From: Sansalvadorimonas sp965243775
Lineage (GTDB): Bacteria; Pseudomonadota; Gammaproteobacteria; Pseudomonadales; Endozoicomonadaceae
Length of the DNA: 64,000 bases
Reading direction: 5' to 3'
Assembly (NCBI GenBank): GCA_965243775.1
Contig: CBDEWF010000137.1
Location: forward strand, 1-64,000
Positions 9,182-17,860 of this stretch are shown piece after piece. A model generated the notes under the pieces. It ran no database searches. It saw nothing but the letters and a program-made list of their open reading frames with translations, and had not been told where the DNA came from. The position numbers and the translations under genes were made by a program. Every line of letters starts with the position of its first letter. Positions within the stretch are counted from its first letter, which is position 1.

Positions 9182-10108
9182 TTAACCTGCCTTATTCTTG
9201 GCGGTAGCTTCTCCAACCAGCTCTTTGATACCCGCCAAAGCTCCAATGACATTGCCAGCTTCCAGCGGCATCATGATCACTTTATTGTTTTCGGCGGCAG
9301 CCACTTCTTTCAAAGCATCGACATACTTCTGGGCAACAAAGTAATTAATAGCCCGGGGATCACCCGCTGCAATCGCTTTAGAAACCGCGTCTGTTGCCCT
9401 GGCCTCAGCTTCAGCCAAACGCTCACGGGCTTCAGCCTCACGTTTAGCAGCTTCCAGCTCACCTTCCGCTTTTAGAATTTGTGCCTGCTTTTCACCTTCC
9501 GCTACTTTAATAGCAGCTTCCCTTGAACCTTCAGCTTCCAGAATCTGAGCTCTCTTTTCACGTTCAGCCTTCATCTGGCGAGCCATGGCATCAACCAGGT
9601 CCTGAGGAGGAGAAATATCCCTGATTTCAATGCGGGTAACTTTCAGGCCCCAGGGATCAGTGGCTTCATCAACCTTCACCAGCAGGCTGGCATTGATTTT
9701 ATCCCGGTTGGACAGCATGTCGTCCAACTCCAGAGAGCCAAGCACGGCACGAATATTAGTCATTACCAGGTTTTGCATAGCTCGGGGGAGATCATTGACC
9801 TCGTAGGAAGCCTTAACAGCATCCTGGACCTGGAAGAAACAGACAGCATCTGTTTTCACCATGGCATTATCCGAAGAAATCACCTCCTGGGGAGGAATAT
9901 CCAGAACCTGTTCCATCATGTTCTGCTTGCGCCCAACCCGGTCAATCACAGGCACCATAATGTTTACACCGGGGTGCAGAGTCCGGGTATAACGCCCGAG
10001 GCGCTCAACTGTATAGTTATATCCCTGTGGAACCATACGAACGCCTGTACCAATAAGAATTGCTACCAGCACAATAAAGAAAATTGCCGATATTTCGAAA
10101 CCAAACAT
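9182..10108 (-). CDS. qmcA: SPFH/Band 7 (stomatin-like) protein, QmcA type
   Basis: A 308-residue protein with one N-terminal membrane span (IFFIVLVAILIGTGV) followed by a Band 7 domain (VERLGRYTRTLHPGVN, DIPPQEVISSDNAMVKTDAV) and a long Ala/Glu-rich coiled coil (about residues 185-255). It forms oligomers in the inner membrane with its NfeD partner downstream. ATG at 10108 follows GGGGGAG about 6 nt upstream. Length fits QmcA (305 in E. coli). Confidence 0.9.
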   Translation of the reverse strand: MFGFEISAIFFIVLVAILIGTGVRMVPQGYNYTVERLGRYTRTLHPGVNIMVPVIDRVGRKQNMMEQVLDIPPQEVISSDNAMVKTDAVCFFQVQDAVKASYEVNDLPRAMQNLVMTNIRAVLGSLELDDMLSNRDKINASLLVKVDEATDPWGLKVTRIEIRDISPPQDLVDAMARQMKAEREKRAQILEAEGSREAAIKVAEGEKQAQILKAEGELEAAKREAEARERLAEAEARATDAVSKAIAAGDPRAINYFVAQKYVDALKEVAAAENNKVIMMPLEAGNVIGALAGIKELVGEATAKNKAG

Positions 10109-10291
10109 TACAAACTCCCCCGTTTATCAAAGTGCCAGCGCAATTTTAACCCCGTATTTCAATTAACAGAACCATTAGTATCACTGACAAAATTCCTATT
10201 CTCTCTGCAGCGATAGATCAGAAACTATCTAAACAGCCATGTTGCTACGGCCTCCCTGCCCATCGGCAAGGGGCATCTATGGAAAGAGTTT

Positions 10292-10996
10292 ATGCTTTTA
10301 CGTTCAGGAAAAAGAGCCGGTGCCCCAGGGCTGGATACTCCGCCAGAGGAACGGGAAAAATGTTCTTCTGATATGACCAGTACTGGAACCCCCGGTCTTA
10401 TTGACCTCCCCGAAGAAATTCTTAATAAAATTTCGCAATACCTCAAGATCAGGGATGTTTGCGTTCTTAAAAGAAGCTGTAAGAAACTGCACGCCACCAT
10501 CACTCCCAGCATTATGTCACGTCTGTATGCTCAGAAGTATTACTGCAGTGACCGGGAAGAACTTAAACACGTTATGACACCTACGTTTGGACCTGGCACC
10601 ATACTGGCAAAAAGACTTGTATCCCTATTCAGCCAATATCATAAAAATGATATTCCCGATCATCCGGTATATGTTGGAGCGCTTCACAGGGCACTGAGCA
10701 ATCAAAAGTATCAGACAACCCCATGCATAAAGACCCTCACCGGACATAATGACTGTATCAAAGGTGTTATCCAGCTGATAGACAGACGCTTGGTCTCCTA
10801 TTCTAATGACCTGACTCTGAAGATCTGGGATCTGACTCAGTCTGGCGGTCAGAAGTGTATAAAAACCCTCACTGGACATAGTAAATTGTTCAAAGGTGTT
10901 ATCCAGCTGAGGGACGGACGCCTTGTCTCCTGCGCTGATGACCTGACCCTGAAGATCTGGGACATCTATGTCCAGGCTGATGAAATGAATCGCTAA
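10292..10996 (+). CDS. F-box domain plus two WD40 repeats, eukaryote-like protein
   Basis: A 234-residue protein with a eukaryote-type layout. Residues about 37-76 match an F-box (IDLPEEILNKISQYL, then VCVLKRSCKKLHA), the motif that binds Skp1 in SCF ubiquitin ligases. Residues 145-181 and 189-225 are two WD40 repeats, each starting CIKTLTGH and ending LTLKIWD. The repeats are 132 bp apart and very similar in DNA, so they arose by recent duplication. Two blades cannot close a normal seven-blade propeller, so the gene may be truncated, or the protein may oligomerise. No signal peptide is visible. A host-directed effector role is an inference. Confidence 0.85.
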   Translation: MLLRSGKRAGAPGLDTPPEEREKCSSDMTSTGTPGLIDLPEEILNKISQYLKIRDVCVLKRSCKKLHATITPSIMSRLYAQKYYCSDREELKHVMTPTFGPGTILAKRLVSLFSQYHKNDIPDHPVYVGALHRALSNQKYQTTPCIKTLTGHNDCIKGVIQLIDRRLVSYSNDLTLKIWDLTQSGGQKCIKTLTGHSKLFKGVIQLRDGRLVSCADDLTLKIWDIYVQADEMNR

Positions 10997-11089
10997 CCTG
11001 CCGGAATCAAAGCGCCATCAGACAGGGTGGGGAAAAATCGTCGCTTATACGCAAATCAGCAAATTTTGCTAAAGCTGTAGAAGGCACCA

Positions 11090-11176
11090 ATACCCTCGCT
11101 TAAGAGCTTGGAGCCAGTAAAACCAAGGATCCCGCAAGAATAAGTTCTTGTTAAGTCCCTTGGTTAATCCTTAAGC
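11090..11176. other. Imperfect long hairpin downstream of the F-box gene
   Basis: Segments GCTTAAGAG and CCTTAAGC, AAACCAAGGA and TCCCTTGGTT, and CAAGAA and TTCTTG pair in nested order, forming a stem of about 85 nt with bulges in the gap between the F-box gene and the DinB-like gene. It could be a transcript terminator or a decayed palindromic repeat. Confidence 0.4.
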
Positions 11177-11269
11177 AAGTGGCATTAGTAAAAAGGCAGT
11201 GACTTTCTCCTGCTAACAGAACCTGATTTTAGTGTTAGACTGGCGGGAAACGAAAGAACAAGGATAATA

Positions 11270-11791
11270 ATGCCTCTTCAATCAGTCATTCTCGCTAACC
11301 ACCTATGCTTGACCGCACTTTTAGATCAACTCAAAACCCTTTCCGATAAGGCATACTGCAGAACCACCAAACTAACTGAAAATAGCATCGGCACTCACGT
11401 CAGGCATATTATCGAACACTATCAGGAGCTGGCTTCCGGGCTGAAAGCTCACGCGGTTTGTTATGACGACAGGTCACGCAAAAAACGTATTGAGCGGTCA
11501 CGGGAAACGGCTATAGATGCTTTACAAGATATCTTATTCTGGCTGCAAACACTGACAGATAATCACGACCACACCTTGTTTCTGACCGCAGCAGTATCCG
11601 GTACCAGCACTGCTTCTCCATGCATTTCTGAATCCTCCCTGGTCAGGGAGCTTCTGTTTCTGCAAAGCCATACCGTTCATCACCAGGCGGTTATTGCGAT
11701 ACTTCTAAAAGCGCAATCCATCAATGTACCAAGCTCATTCGGCGTCGCACCGGCAACCTTGCAGTACCGGGAAAAAACCGTCGTTGCATGA
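11270..11791 (+). CDS. DinB-like four-helix protein
   Basis: A 173-residue protein resembling the DinB/YfiT metal-binding four-helix bundle. Candidate metal ligands sit in GTHVRHIIEHYQEL (about residues 41-54) and in LQSHTVHHQAVIAILLK (about residues 129-145). Many DinB-fold proteins are thiol-dependent transferases or hydrolases, but no activity can be assigned here. ATG at 11270 follows CAAGGATAATA, a good ribosome binding site. It stands alone, with a palindromic element directly after its stop. Confidence 0.65.
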   Translation: MPLQSVILANHLCLTALLDQLKTLSDKAYCRTTKLTENSIGTHVRHIIEHYQELASGLKAHAVCYDDRSRKKRIERSRETAIDALQDILFWLQTLTDNHDHTLFLTAAVSGTSTASPCISESSLVRELLFLQSHTVHHQAVIAILLKAQSINVPSSFGVAPATLQYREKTVVA

Positions 11792-11793
11792 TA

Positions 11794-11956
11794 AGAGCCT
11801 GTTCATAATCTTTCGCAGATAGCGAAAATGACGAGAAAAGTTTCTGTTTCTTTGGTTTTGCGAGGCGCATAGTGGTGCTATGTAACGAGTAAAAGCGGAG
11901 GAACAGGAGCTTTTATTCGGCATTTGTAGCCTGCGATAAGATTATGAACAGGCTCT
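11794..11956. repeat. 163-bp MITE-like palindromic element
   Basis: Perfect 19-bp terminal inverted repeats (11794-11812 and 11938-11956, sequence AGAGCCTGTTCATAATCTT) enclose 125 bp with a smaller central hairpin (CATAGTGGTGCTATG). It encodes nothing and lies between two convergent genes. The terminal repeat looks like an IS end, so a non-autonomous derivative of an IS is likely. Confidence 0.75.
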
Positions 11957-11964
11957 AAAAGGTT

Positions 11965-13800
11965 TTAAGCTGGAACCGCTGTCTTGCTGTGATATCCCAC
12001 AAGCCTGAGATACCCATCTACCCCAAGGTAACGCTCAAGAACCTTCCGGTCACTTTTGAGCAGATCAACAATAATCAGACCATCCAGAGCATTATTGAAT
12101 ACCGGATCAACATTAAAACCAACAAAAGTAGCGTTTAACTTTAAGTATTGTCGCAGCAGGACAGGTACGCCACGGTCTTTCTCCAACAAGCGCACTAACG
12201 AGGATATTTGCTCAACACTCCCAAGGCCAGCCAGCATCTCCCGATTCCAGGGTAAATTTTTGGCAGGCAGTAACGGATCTTTTGGTTCAATCAGGTCAGC
12301 AAGTTCATGGTCAAAGTAGTTTTCTTCCAGGCTCATGGCCATCAAGTGGCGGGACAGCTCCCGGTACTCACTGCTGATACTGACGGGACCAAATAAAACC
12401 TTGTATTGGGGATGACGAACCACCCAGGCACCGATCCCTTTCCAGAGTAGCTGCAAAGCACTCAGGCTCCTCTGGTATTCAACCCGTACGAAAGAGCGGC
12501 CCATTTCCACACAGCCCCCCAGATGATCCAGAAAACGACGGTCATACCTGAACAGGCTCCTTGAGTAGAGGGCTTCAACACCACCTCTGGCTACCAGTTT
12601 ATCCACCAGCCCCAGGCGATAGGCACCAACAATTTCAGATCTGACCCGATTCCAAAGAAAGAGGTGGAGGTATTGGCTATCAAAACGATCTATATCAATC
12701 TCATAGCCGGTACCTTCTCCGGCAGCTCGAAACGAGATTTCCCGCAAGCGTCCGATCTCCTGCAGGAGATGGGGAATCTCACCAGCCGTTGAGTACCAAA
12801 CATCAAAGTCACCTTTCCTCAGTAACAAATTCCTCCGGGGCAGTTCGGCTATCTCTTCGCAAAGTCTCTCCGAGTTCAGGGGGGGAACAGGCTGGGAATG
12901 ATATCCACCATTCATAGACAGGACAGGCATTTCACGCTTATGACTGTTTATATGCTCATGCCTGTTTCTATGCTCATGGCTGCCTGCATGCTCAAGGCTG
13001 TTCGATAACAGAAGCGTCCGTAAGTGCATAGCACTCGTCAGGGCATGATCTGAAGTACACCGGGCGAAGTTAGCAAACAGTTCAACCGGACCAAGCCTCA
13101 TAGTTATCGTTTGCCCTCCCTTGTTGATAAGCTCGCGTACCAGCCAGATTGTTCTCAATAAAGGATGCACAGTGCCCAGCAAGTAAAAGAACCAACTGTT
13201 TCTTCCCTCAATATGAACCGGCATCAGGCTGGCTTGTGTCATTCGGAGAATTCGCCCCGCAGTATGACGCCAGGATGCTTCCTTTAGCTGCCTCGACCTC
13301 CAGCTCCAGCTGGCTACCTCTCCTGCAGGAAAGATAATCAGTACTCCCCCATTGCTAACCCATTGGGTCGCAATCTTCACAGCTTTTCTGTTAGCTTCAC
13401 GCCGGGATTCCCGAGTCGTTTCCCCCAGGATGTCAACGCCAATAAACAGTGGTTTCAGGCCGGGAATCTTATTCAGGAGCTGATTGGCCAGCACCCGGGT
13501 ATCTGGACGAACCTTAAGCATGGCATCAATCAGCGCTACCCCCTCAGCACCACCGAAAGGGTGATTGGCAACCACCACCAGGGGGCCAGATTTGGGTACA
13601 TTTTCCAAATCTTCTCCTTCAAGGCGGTAGCCAATATTCAAGAGCTGAAGTGTAAGGCTGGTAAAATCCTTCCCCTGTTCGTCACCTACATACCGACGAT
13701 AAACAGTGTCCAGGTAACGCAACCCCAGAATCCATTCCAGCACCTTCAGTAATACACCCCGGCGGCCCTGGTACTTCAGGTGGAAAGGTGAATGCCCCAT
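11965..13800 (-). CDS. OlsF-like bifunctional ornithine-lipid acyltransferase
   Basis: A 611-residue two-domain protein from ATG 13800. The N-terminal half is a PlsC-like acyltransferase (NHPFGGAEGVAL, GETTRESRREANRKAV, FPAGEVASW). The C-terminal half, from about residue 320, resembles the hemolysin/OlsB GNAT-like N-acyltransferase (LREISFRAAGEGTGYEIDIDRFD, EMGRSFVRVEYQRS). This order matches OlsF of Serratia, which makes phosphorus-free ornithine lipids by itself. It is the last gene of the DedA/ATP-grasp/DoxX operon. An IS630 copy now separates the start codon from its ribosome binding site. The frame also extends into the IS (ATG 13836/13833 behind AAGGGGAG), so a fused N-terminus may allow some translation. 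Confidence 0.8.
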   Translation of the reverse strand: MGHSPFHLKYQGRRGVLLKVLEWILGLRYLDTVYRRYVGDEQGKDFTSLTLQLLNIGYRLEGEDLENVPKSGPLVVVANHPFGGAEGVALIDAMLKVRPDTRVLANQLLNKIPGLKPLFIGVDILGETTRESRREANRKAVKIATQWVSNGGVLIIFPAGEVASWSWRSRQLKEASWRHTAGRILRMTQASLMPVHIEGRNSWFFYLLGTVHPLLRTIWLVRELINKGGQTITMRLGPVELFANFARCTSDHALTSAMHLRTLLLSNSLEHAGSHEHRNRHEHINSHKREMPVLSMNGGYHSQPVPPLNSERLCEEIAELPRRNLLLRKGDFDVWYSTAGEIPHLLQEIGRLREISFRAAGEGTGYEIDIDRFDSQYLHLFLWNRVRSEIVGAYRLGLVDKLVARGGVEALYSRSLFRYDRRFLDHLGGCVEMGRSFVRVEYQRSLSALQLLWKGIGAWVVRHPQYKVLFGPVSISSEYRELSRHLMAMSLEENYFDHELADLIEPKDPLLPAKNLPWNREMLAGLGSVEQISSLVRLLEKDRGVPVLLRQYLKLNATFVGFNVDPVFNNALDGLIIVDLLKSDRKVLERYLGVDGYLRLVGYHSKTAVPA

Positions 13801-13804
13801 ACTA

Positions 13805-15112
13805 GTGCCGCATAGCTCAAAAGACCACGCCATCATGCTTGCAGTGGTCTCCCCTTGTAAGTCCACTTGAACGGTTTAGCCATGGTTTCATTAAAGAAGT
13901 CGATGAAACCATGGAGGCGGTTTTTTAAGTCTTCTTTCGAGACAAAGCCACTGCGCTTGAGGAATCGCCTCACCAGTATGGAAAACCAAATCTCAATCTG
14001 GTTAAGCCAGGAAGCGTGCTTGGGTGTGTAGTGAAACACGACCTTGTGGGACGAGTCTGAGAGATAGGCCGACCGGCTTTGCATGGATTTCAATATCCCG
14101 GATTTGCCTTTGATACCAAGCTCTTCCTCAGATGTACCCTCTATAGCTGCCACGAATCGAACAGCGGCCTCCGACATGTGCGTATTCAGATTGTCAGCAA
14201 CGATATGCCAACCCCGGGCCTCAGGATCGCTGAGTATCATTATCTCCAGCCAGAGCGCAAAATCCTGTTCAGTGCGTGTCTCACTGACCAGGGGCAGAAT
14301 TTTTCCCGTCGCGACATTCATGCCTGCCAGCAGGGCCTGTGTTCCATGACGCACATATTCAAACTCCCTTTTTTCGACCTGCCAGGCTTCACGCATTTAC
14401 CTGGTGATGCTGGCTCGAGAGCCTGAATCCCTGTCTTCTCGTCAAAGGAAATGGTGTGAATCTTGTTTTCTGCTCGTGCCGGAGCTAGCTGGTAAGTCTC
14501 ACAGACATCCGCACAGCGCTCATCAAAAGCCTCGTCTTTGGGGGTATCTACCCAGCCCCGGACTTTATCGGGGCGAATATCGGCCTGATTTTAAAAATCG
14601 GCCGACCTGGCGTTGTGAAATGGATTCAACAATGTTCTTATCCATGGCCGCTTTGGCCAGTGCATTCTGTGACCAGTGACTCAAGATATAGCCATGATTT
14701 TCCGGCTTTTCACAAGCCAGAGCCATAATTTGGCAGACTTGCTCTGCTTTAAATTTGGGCGGTGCTCCAGGTCTTGGAGCCTCTTGCAATCGCTCCATCG
14801 CTGACATGTCATCAGAACGCTCAACCCAGTGCTTACGCCAGAGAGTCACAGTCCCCCGGTTACAACTCAGTTGCAGAGCCGAAGCCCTGATACTCAAACC
14901 TTGTTCAGCGGCCAGAATGATTTTGGCTCTGAGCACAAATGCCTGAGTGCTGCTGCGCTTGCGAACGATATCTTGAAGTTCATTACGTTGCTGTTCGCTT
15001 AGAGTGAAAGATTTACAGTGATCTGCCTGCATCCTTGCTACTACTCTTGATGGCTTGGGCAGACAGATCTGAGCATATCTGAGGCGGTATAGATATTAGA
15101 GCTTTCCGGCAC
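13805..15112 (-). mobile_element. IS630-family insertion sequence, decayed
   Basis: A 1308-bp element with 14-bp ends GTGCCGCATAGCTC and GTGCCGGAAAGCTC (two mismatches), flanked by a TA duplication (13803-13804 and 15113-15114) inside a CTAG site, as IS630 elements do. Its transposase is frameshifted twice. Removing it restores an uninterrupted DoxX-OlsF junction. Confidence 0.88.
13833..15032 (-). pseudogene. IS630-family transposase, two frameshifts
   Basis: The N-terminal helix-turn-helix part (from ATG 15032; LSIRASALQLSCNRGTVTLW) runs to a stop at about 14565. The reading then continues in another frame (ADIRPDKVRGWVDTP, TISFDEKTG with the first DDE aspartate) and shifts again at about 14397 into the C-terminal part (MREAWQVEKREFEY, HIVADNLNTH, HYTPKHASWLNQIE, where the second Asp and the Glu of the DDE triad lie). 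The first shift is at a TTTTTAAAAT run; some IS630 relatives use programmed frameshifting, but a second shift at GGTAAATGC argues for decay. Confidence 0.85.
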
Positions 15113-15115
15113 TAG

Positions 15116-15121
15116 TCCTTT
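15116..15121 (-). promoter_or_regulatory. Stranded ribosome binding site of the OlsF-like gene
   Basis: On the minus strand AAAGGA lies just outside the IS. Without the IS the sequence would read AAAGGA-CTAGT-ATG, an ideal distance to the start codon at 13800. The IS moved it about 1.3 kb away. Confidence 0.75.
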
Positions 15122-15162
15122 AGTGTTCACAAGAGTCAGAGGTCGTCAGCCAGCATTGGCTA

Positions 15163-15588
15163 TCAGGCGTTTTTCCTGTTCAGCACTTCCACACCAAGAA
15201 CGATAAGTGCCGATAGCAGAACAGCACAGGCATTCATAAACAGAAGGCCGCCATCATCCCCGACAACATAACCACGGGAATCAAACTCAGGCATAGCTAT
15301 TCCCAGGGGAGTGAACAGGTGGAAAAAAACCGCACCACTCATGGTTCCGGCCGCAATCAGCGCTCCAAACAGGCGAAAAGAGGTAAAGAGCAGAATGGAA
15401 GCAATCAGTTCTGTTATACCAACAGCGTAAGCTCCATAGAGACCAAACAGCTCAATTCCTGACCACTTTCCCAAGGTACCAAAGATATATTCTGTTTCAG
15501 GAGATCCGGAAAACTTGAAAAACAGAGACTGAACAAAGACCACTGCGATATAGACACAGAGGGCAGTTGTTGCGTACTTTTTGAACAT
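15163..15588 (-). CDS. DoxX-like small membrane protein
   Basis: A 141-residue protein with four predicted membrane spans (residues about 8-24, 45-66, 70-93 and 113-133) and little soluble sequence, resembling the DoxX/DUF4383-type membrane family. The start ATG 15588 sits 5 nt after GGAGG; a GTG two codons earlier is the alternative. It lies between the ATP-grasp gene and the OlsF-like gene in one operon, which suggests a role at the membrane linked to lipid modification, but no activity is known. Confidence 0.55.
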   Translation of the reverse strand: MFKKYATTALCVYIAVVFVQSLFFKFSGSPETEYIFGTLGKWSGIELFGLYGAYAVGITELIASILLFTSFRLFGALIAAGTMSGAVFFHLFTPLGIAMPEFDSRGYVVGDDGGLLFMNACAVLLSALIVLGVEVLNRKNA

Positions 15589-15634
15589 GGTCACCTCCCT
15601 GACCTTTTCTTCTTACTATATATCCAGACTAGAC

Positions 15635-16780
15635 CTACTCCGTAAATGGATACTGTTTTCCCAGCTTCCTCTCATACTGCCAGGCTTTCAGAATATGCAG
15701 CATAGAACTCTTCGTGGCCCCTCTGGATCTGTTGACTGCCCCCAACTTGAACAGTGTGTTGTACTGGGTAAACAGGGTACGGTAGACCTCTTTCAAAGTT
15801 GAGCCTGCATCCCAGATATGGGCAGCCTCACTGCTGATTCCATTAATTTCCAGAACCCTGAAACTTTCTCCTTGCCGAAAGGAGATTTCATCGAAAAACC
15901 TCACATCAAACCGACCATAATAAAATCCATCAATATCATGAGCCAGGCTGTCAAACTTTTTGGACATGGCATCAGTTATCAAATGTCTGCCATCTCTGAA
16001 TATTGCACCTTTGCTATGGCTACCGGCAAAAGCCAGCCGGAATGGCTGTCCCGGAGAAAGAACAAGATCAAGATGACGCTTATGCCGTTTTAAGTACAAA
16101 TGGGCAAGCTTGCCCGCTCTTTCATCCTTCTCTATAAGTTGGCGAAGTGAGTCTTTTCCATTTCCATAGACATAGGGCTGATACTTAAGAGTTAAAGAAA
16201 ATATCTTTCCCTGGCACTCTCCCGGGTACCGTATATAAAAAACACCGGCTTCCGCCTCCCAGGGGATCAGCTCCTGAATAATCAAGGGCGCATCATCTGG
16301 AAAACAGTTCAGGTAGTCATTTAGCTCTCTGTCATTACGAATAATATTAACTCCCTGGCCACGACACCCTACATCAGGTTTCGCAATAAATGGGTAGCTA
16401 AAGCCATGGCGAGATACCTCTTTTTCTACGCTCTCTATTACTGTTGGTATGGAGTCTTTTTGATTTACAACATTGAACCACCGTGCAAAATATTTCTTTG
16501 CATACAGCCCTGCCTGATCGAAGTTTCCTGATTTAGCTTCCCCCACCAACCCTCCCAGAAAGAACCCTGGATTTGCTGATAAAGGTAGTGTCAAACTTCG
16601 ATAACGAATGCTGTTAACCAGCCAGAGTATCAACACCGGGAAATAAATAACCAGAGTTGGCCAGAATTCAAAGTAAGATGCCGGCTGTTTCCTTTGCTCC
16701 AGAGGCGGCATACCAACATGAGCCTTCTTATTAATGAAGGTTGGTTGAATAGCCTGTTCTATCAACTGATCATCGATCAA
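15635..16780 (-). CDS. Membrane-associated ATP-grasp ligase-like protein
   Basis: A 381-residue protein. Residues about 40-60 are hydrophobic (TLVIYFPVLILWLVN) and could anchor it. The rest is an ATP-grasp fold: FIAKPDVGCRGQGVNII is the nucleotide loop, LIIQELIPWEAEAGVFYIR the adenine-side strand, and FDVRFF plus VLEINGISSEA the metal-binding end. Such enzymes join a carboxylate to an amine or thiol through an acyl phosphate. It starts with TTG inside the DedA gene behind GGAG, so translation is coupled to DedA. The substrate is unknown; with OlsF nearby an amino-acid or lipid carboxylate is a guess. Confidence 0.75.
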   Translation of the reverse strand: MIDDQLIEQAIQPTFINKKAHVGMPPLEQRKQPASYFEFWPTLVIYFPVLILWLVNSIRYRSLTLPLSANPGFFLGGLVGEAKSGNFDQAGLYAKKYFARWFNVVNQKDSIPTVIESVEKEVSRHGFSYPFIAKPDVGCRGQGVNIIRNDRELNDYLNCFPDDAPLIIQELIPWEAEAGVFYIRYPGECQGKIFSLTLKYQPYVYGNGKDSLRQLIEKDERAGKLAHLYLKRHKRHLDLVLSPGQPFRLAFAGSHSKGAIFRDGRHLITDAMSKKFDSLAHDIDGFYYGRFDVRFFDEISFRQGESFRVLEINGISSEAAHIWDAGSTLKEVYRTLFTQYNTLFKLGAVNRSRGATKSSMLHILKAWQYERKLGKQYPFTE

Positions 16781-17357
16781 TTTTTTTCTCCAGGTAGCGT
16801 TGGACCTTTCCTCTGAACAACCTCTGAACCAGGTAAACCAATGACAGAAACACCGGTAACAGCATCCACAGCTGAAGCCCTGACTTCTGCCATATAGGGG
16901 CTCCCATCCACAAAAGGCTACTGAATACCAGGCTGGTCCATATCATGCCTGCAGACAGAACAGCGGCAACAAACTTCCCGGGAGGCAAACCCAGCCAACC
17001 GCTGGCAAGGTAGCAAGGCAGTCTTAATCCCGGTAAAAACCGCACCAGAAAAACAGTCATAAACAGGTTGGCTGTTAGCCACTTTTCAACAGATAAAACC
17101 CTTTTCGACTCTCTCCATCTTTTCATAGAGCGCCGTTGACCTATCAACAAGCCGACCCAATAGAGAATAAAATCACTACAAACTATACCGGTCAGTAAAA
17201 CTGTAAAGGCAACACCCGGATGAATCATATTATCCGCAGCAATCATCGCTCCTGAAACAATTGCAGCATCTTCCAGAATAAATGCTCCAAGAAACAGTAA
17301 CACCCCAAGGAACCATGGTGACAGCCAGATAGCCTCCCTTATGAAAAAATCAATCAC
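16770..17357 (-). CDS. DedA family membrane protein
   Basis: A 195-residue inner-membrane protein with the DedA/SNARE-associated fold: hydrophobic spans near residues 13-40, 47-70, 95-125 (including FLPGLRLPCYLASGWLGLP, the conserved re-entrant segment with arginines) and 130-190. DedA proteins transport or flip lipids such as undecaprenyl phosphate or phosphatidylethanolamine. It is the first gene of the operon with the ATP-grasp, DoxX-like and OlsF-like genes. The start is GTG at 17357; a later start is possible. Confidence 0.85.
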   Translation of the reverse strand: MIDFFIREAIWLSPWFLGVLLFLGAFILEDAAIVSGAMIAADNMIHPGVAFTVLLTGIVCSDFILYWVGLLIGQRRSMKRWRESKRVLSVEKWLTANLFMTVFLVRFLPGLRLPCYLASGWLGLPPGKFVAAVLSAGMIWTSLVFSSLLWMGAPIWQKSGLQLWMLLPVFLSLVYLVQRLFRGKVQRYLEKKIDR

Positions 17358-17860
17358 AAGGCAGAACCACCATCTTTCATCTTTTGAATGTGTGAAGAAT
17401 AGCGATGCAAAGACAAGGCTGAAATCCTGGGTGGCTTATTGTTGTATTTTTTTCCATGGCAGTTTGCCTTACAGCTATTTTCCTACTCTATTCAGAGGAG
17501 GAAACTACGTAAAGTGATAACTATAGTCATTTGATATATCAGATTTAAACAACTGGCTTCCTGAATACATTTTTTTACATAACTGATTCAGTTCTAATTC
17601 AAAGTGCCAATTCATAAAAAACACTCATTTTTTAAACCAACCCCATTGACAATTTCACACTTTTGTCTGACCATCCTCACTGAAAATGCTAATTATGTTC
17701 TGAACAAGAATTATCAAGTGCATTCTGTCTTGGGTGGTATATGAATCCTCCATATTAATTAAGTACATTCAGCGTACCTGATTTTATCGATTTACAGACT
17801 TGATTACATAGTTAGCTACCAGTTTCAGAGTTTTACTATCCATTGAACAGGGGTTATATC
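17358..17860. other. AT-rich intergenic region between the DedA operon and hns-like gene
   Basis: About 500 bp, strongly AT-rich between 17500 and 17780, and without a credible gene. It must contain two divergent promoters. Runs of A/T like these are typical binding sites for H-NS itself, so autoregulation of the downstream gene is plausible but unproven. Confidence 0.5.

Noticed and set aside
14397..14580. Programmed frameshift in the IS630 transposase
   Set aside because: The first shift (TTTTTAAAAT) could be programmed, but a second shift at 14397 is not explained by it, so decay is more likely.
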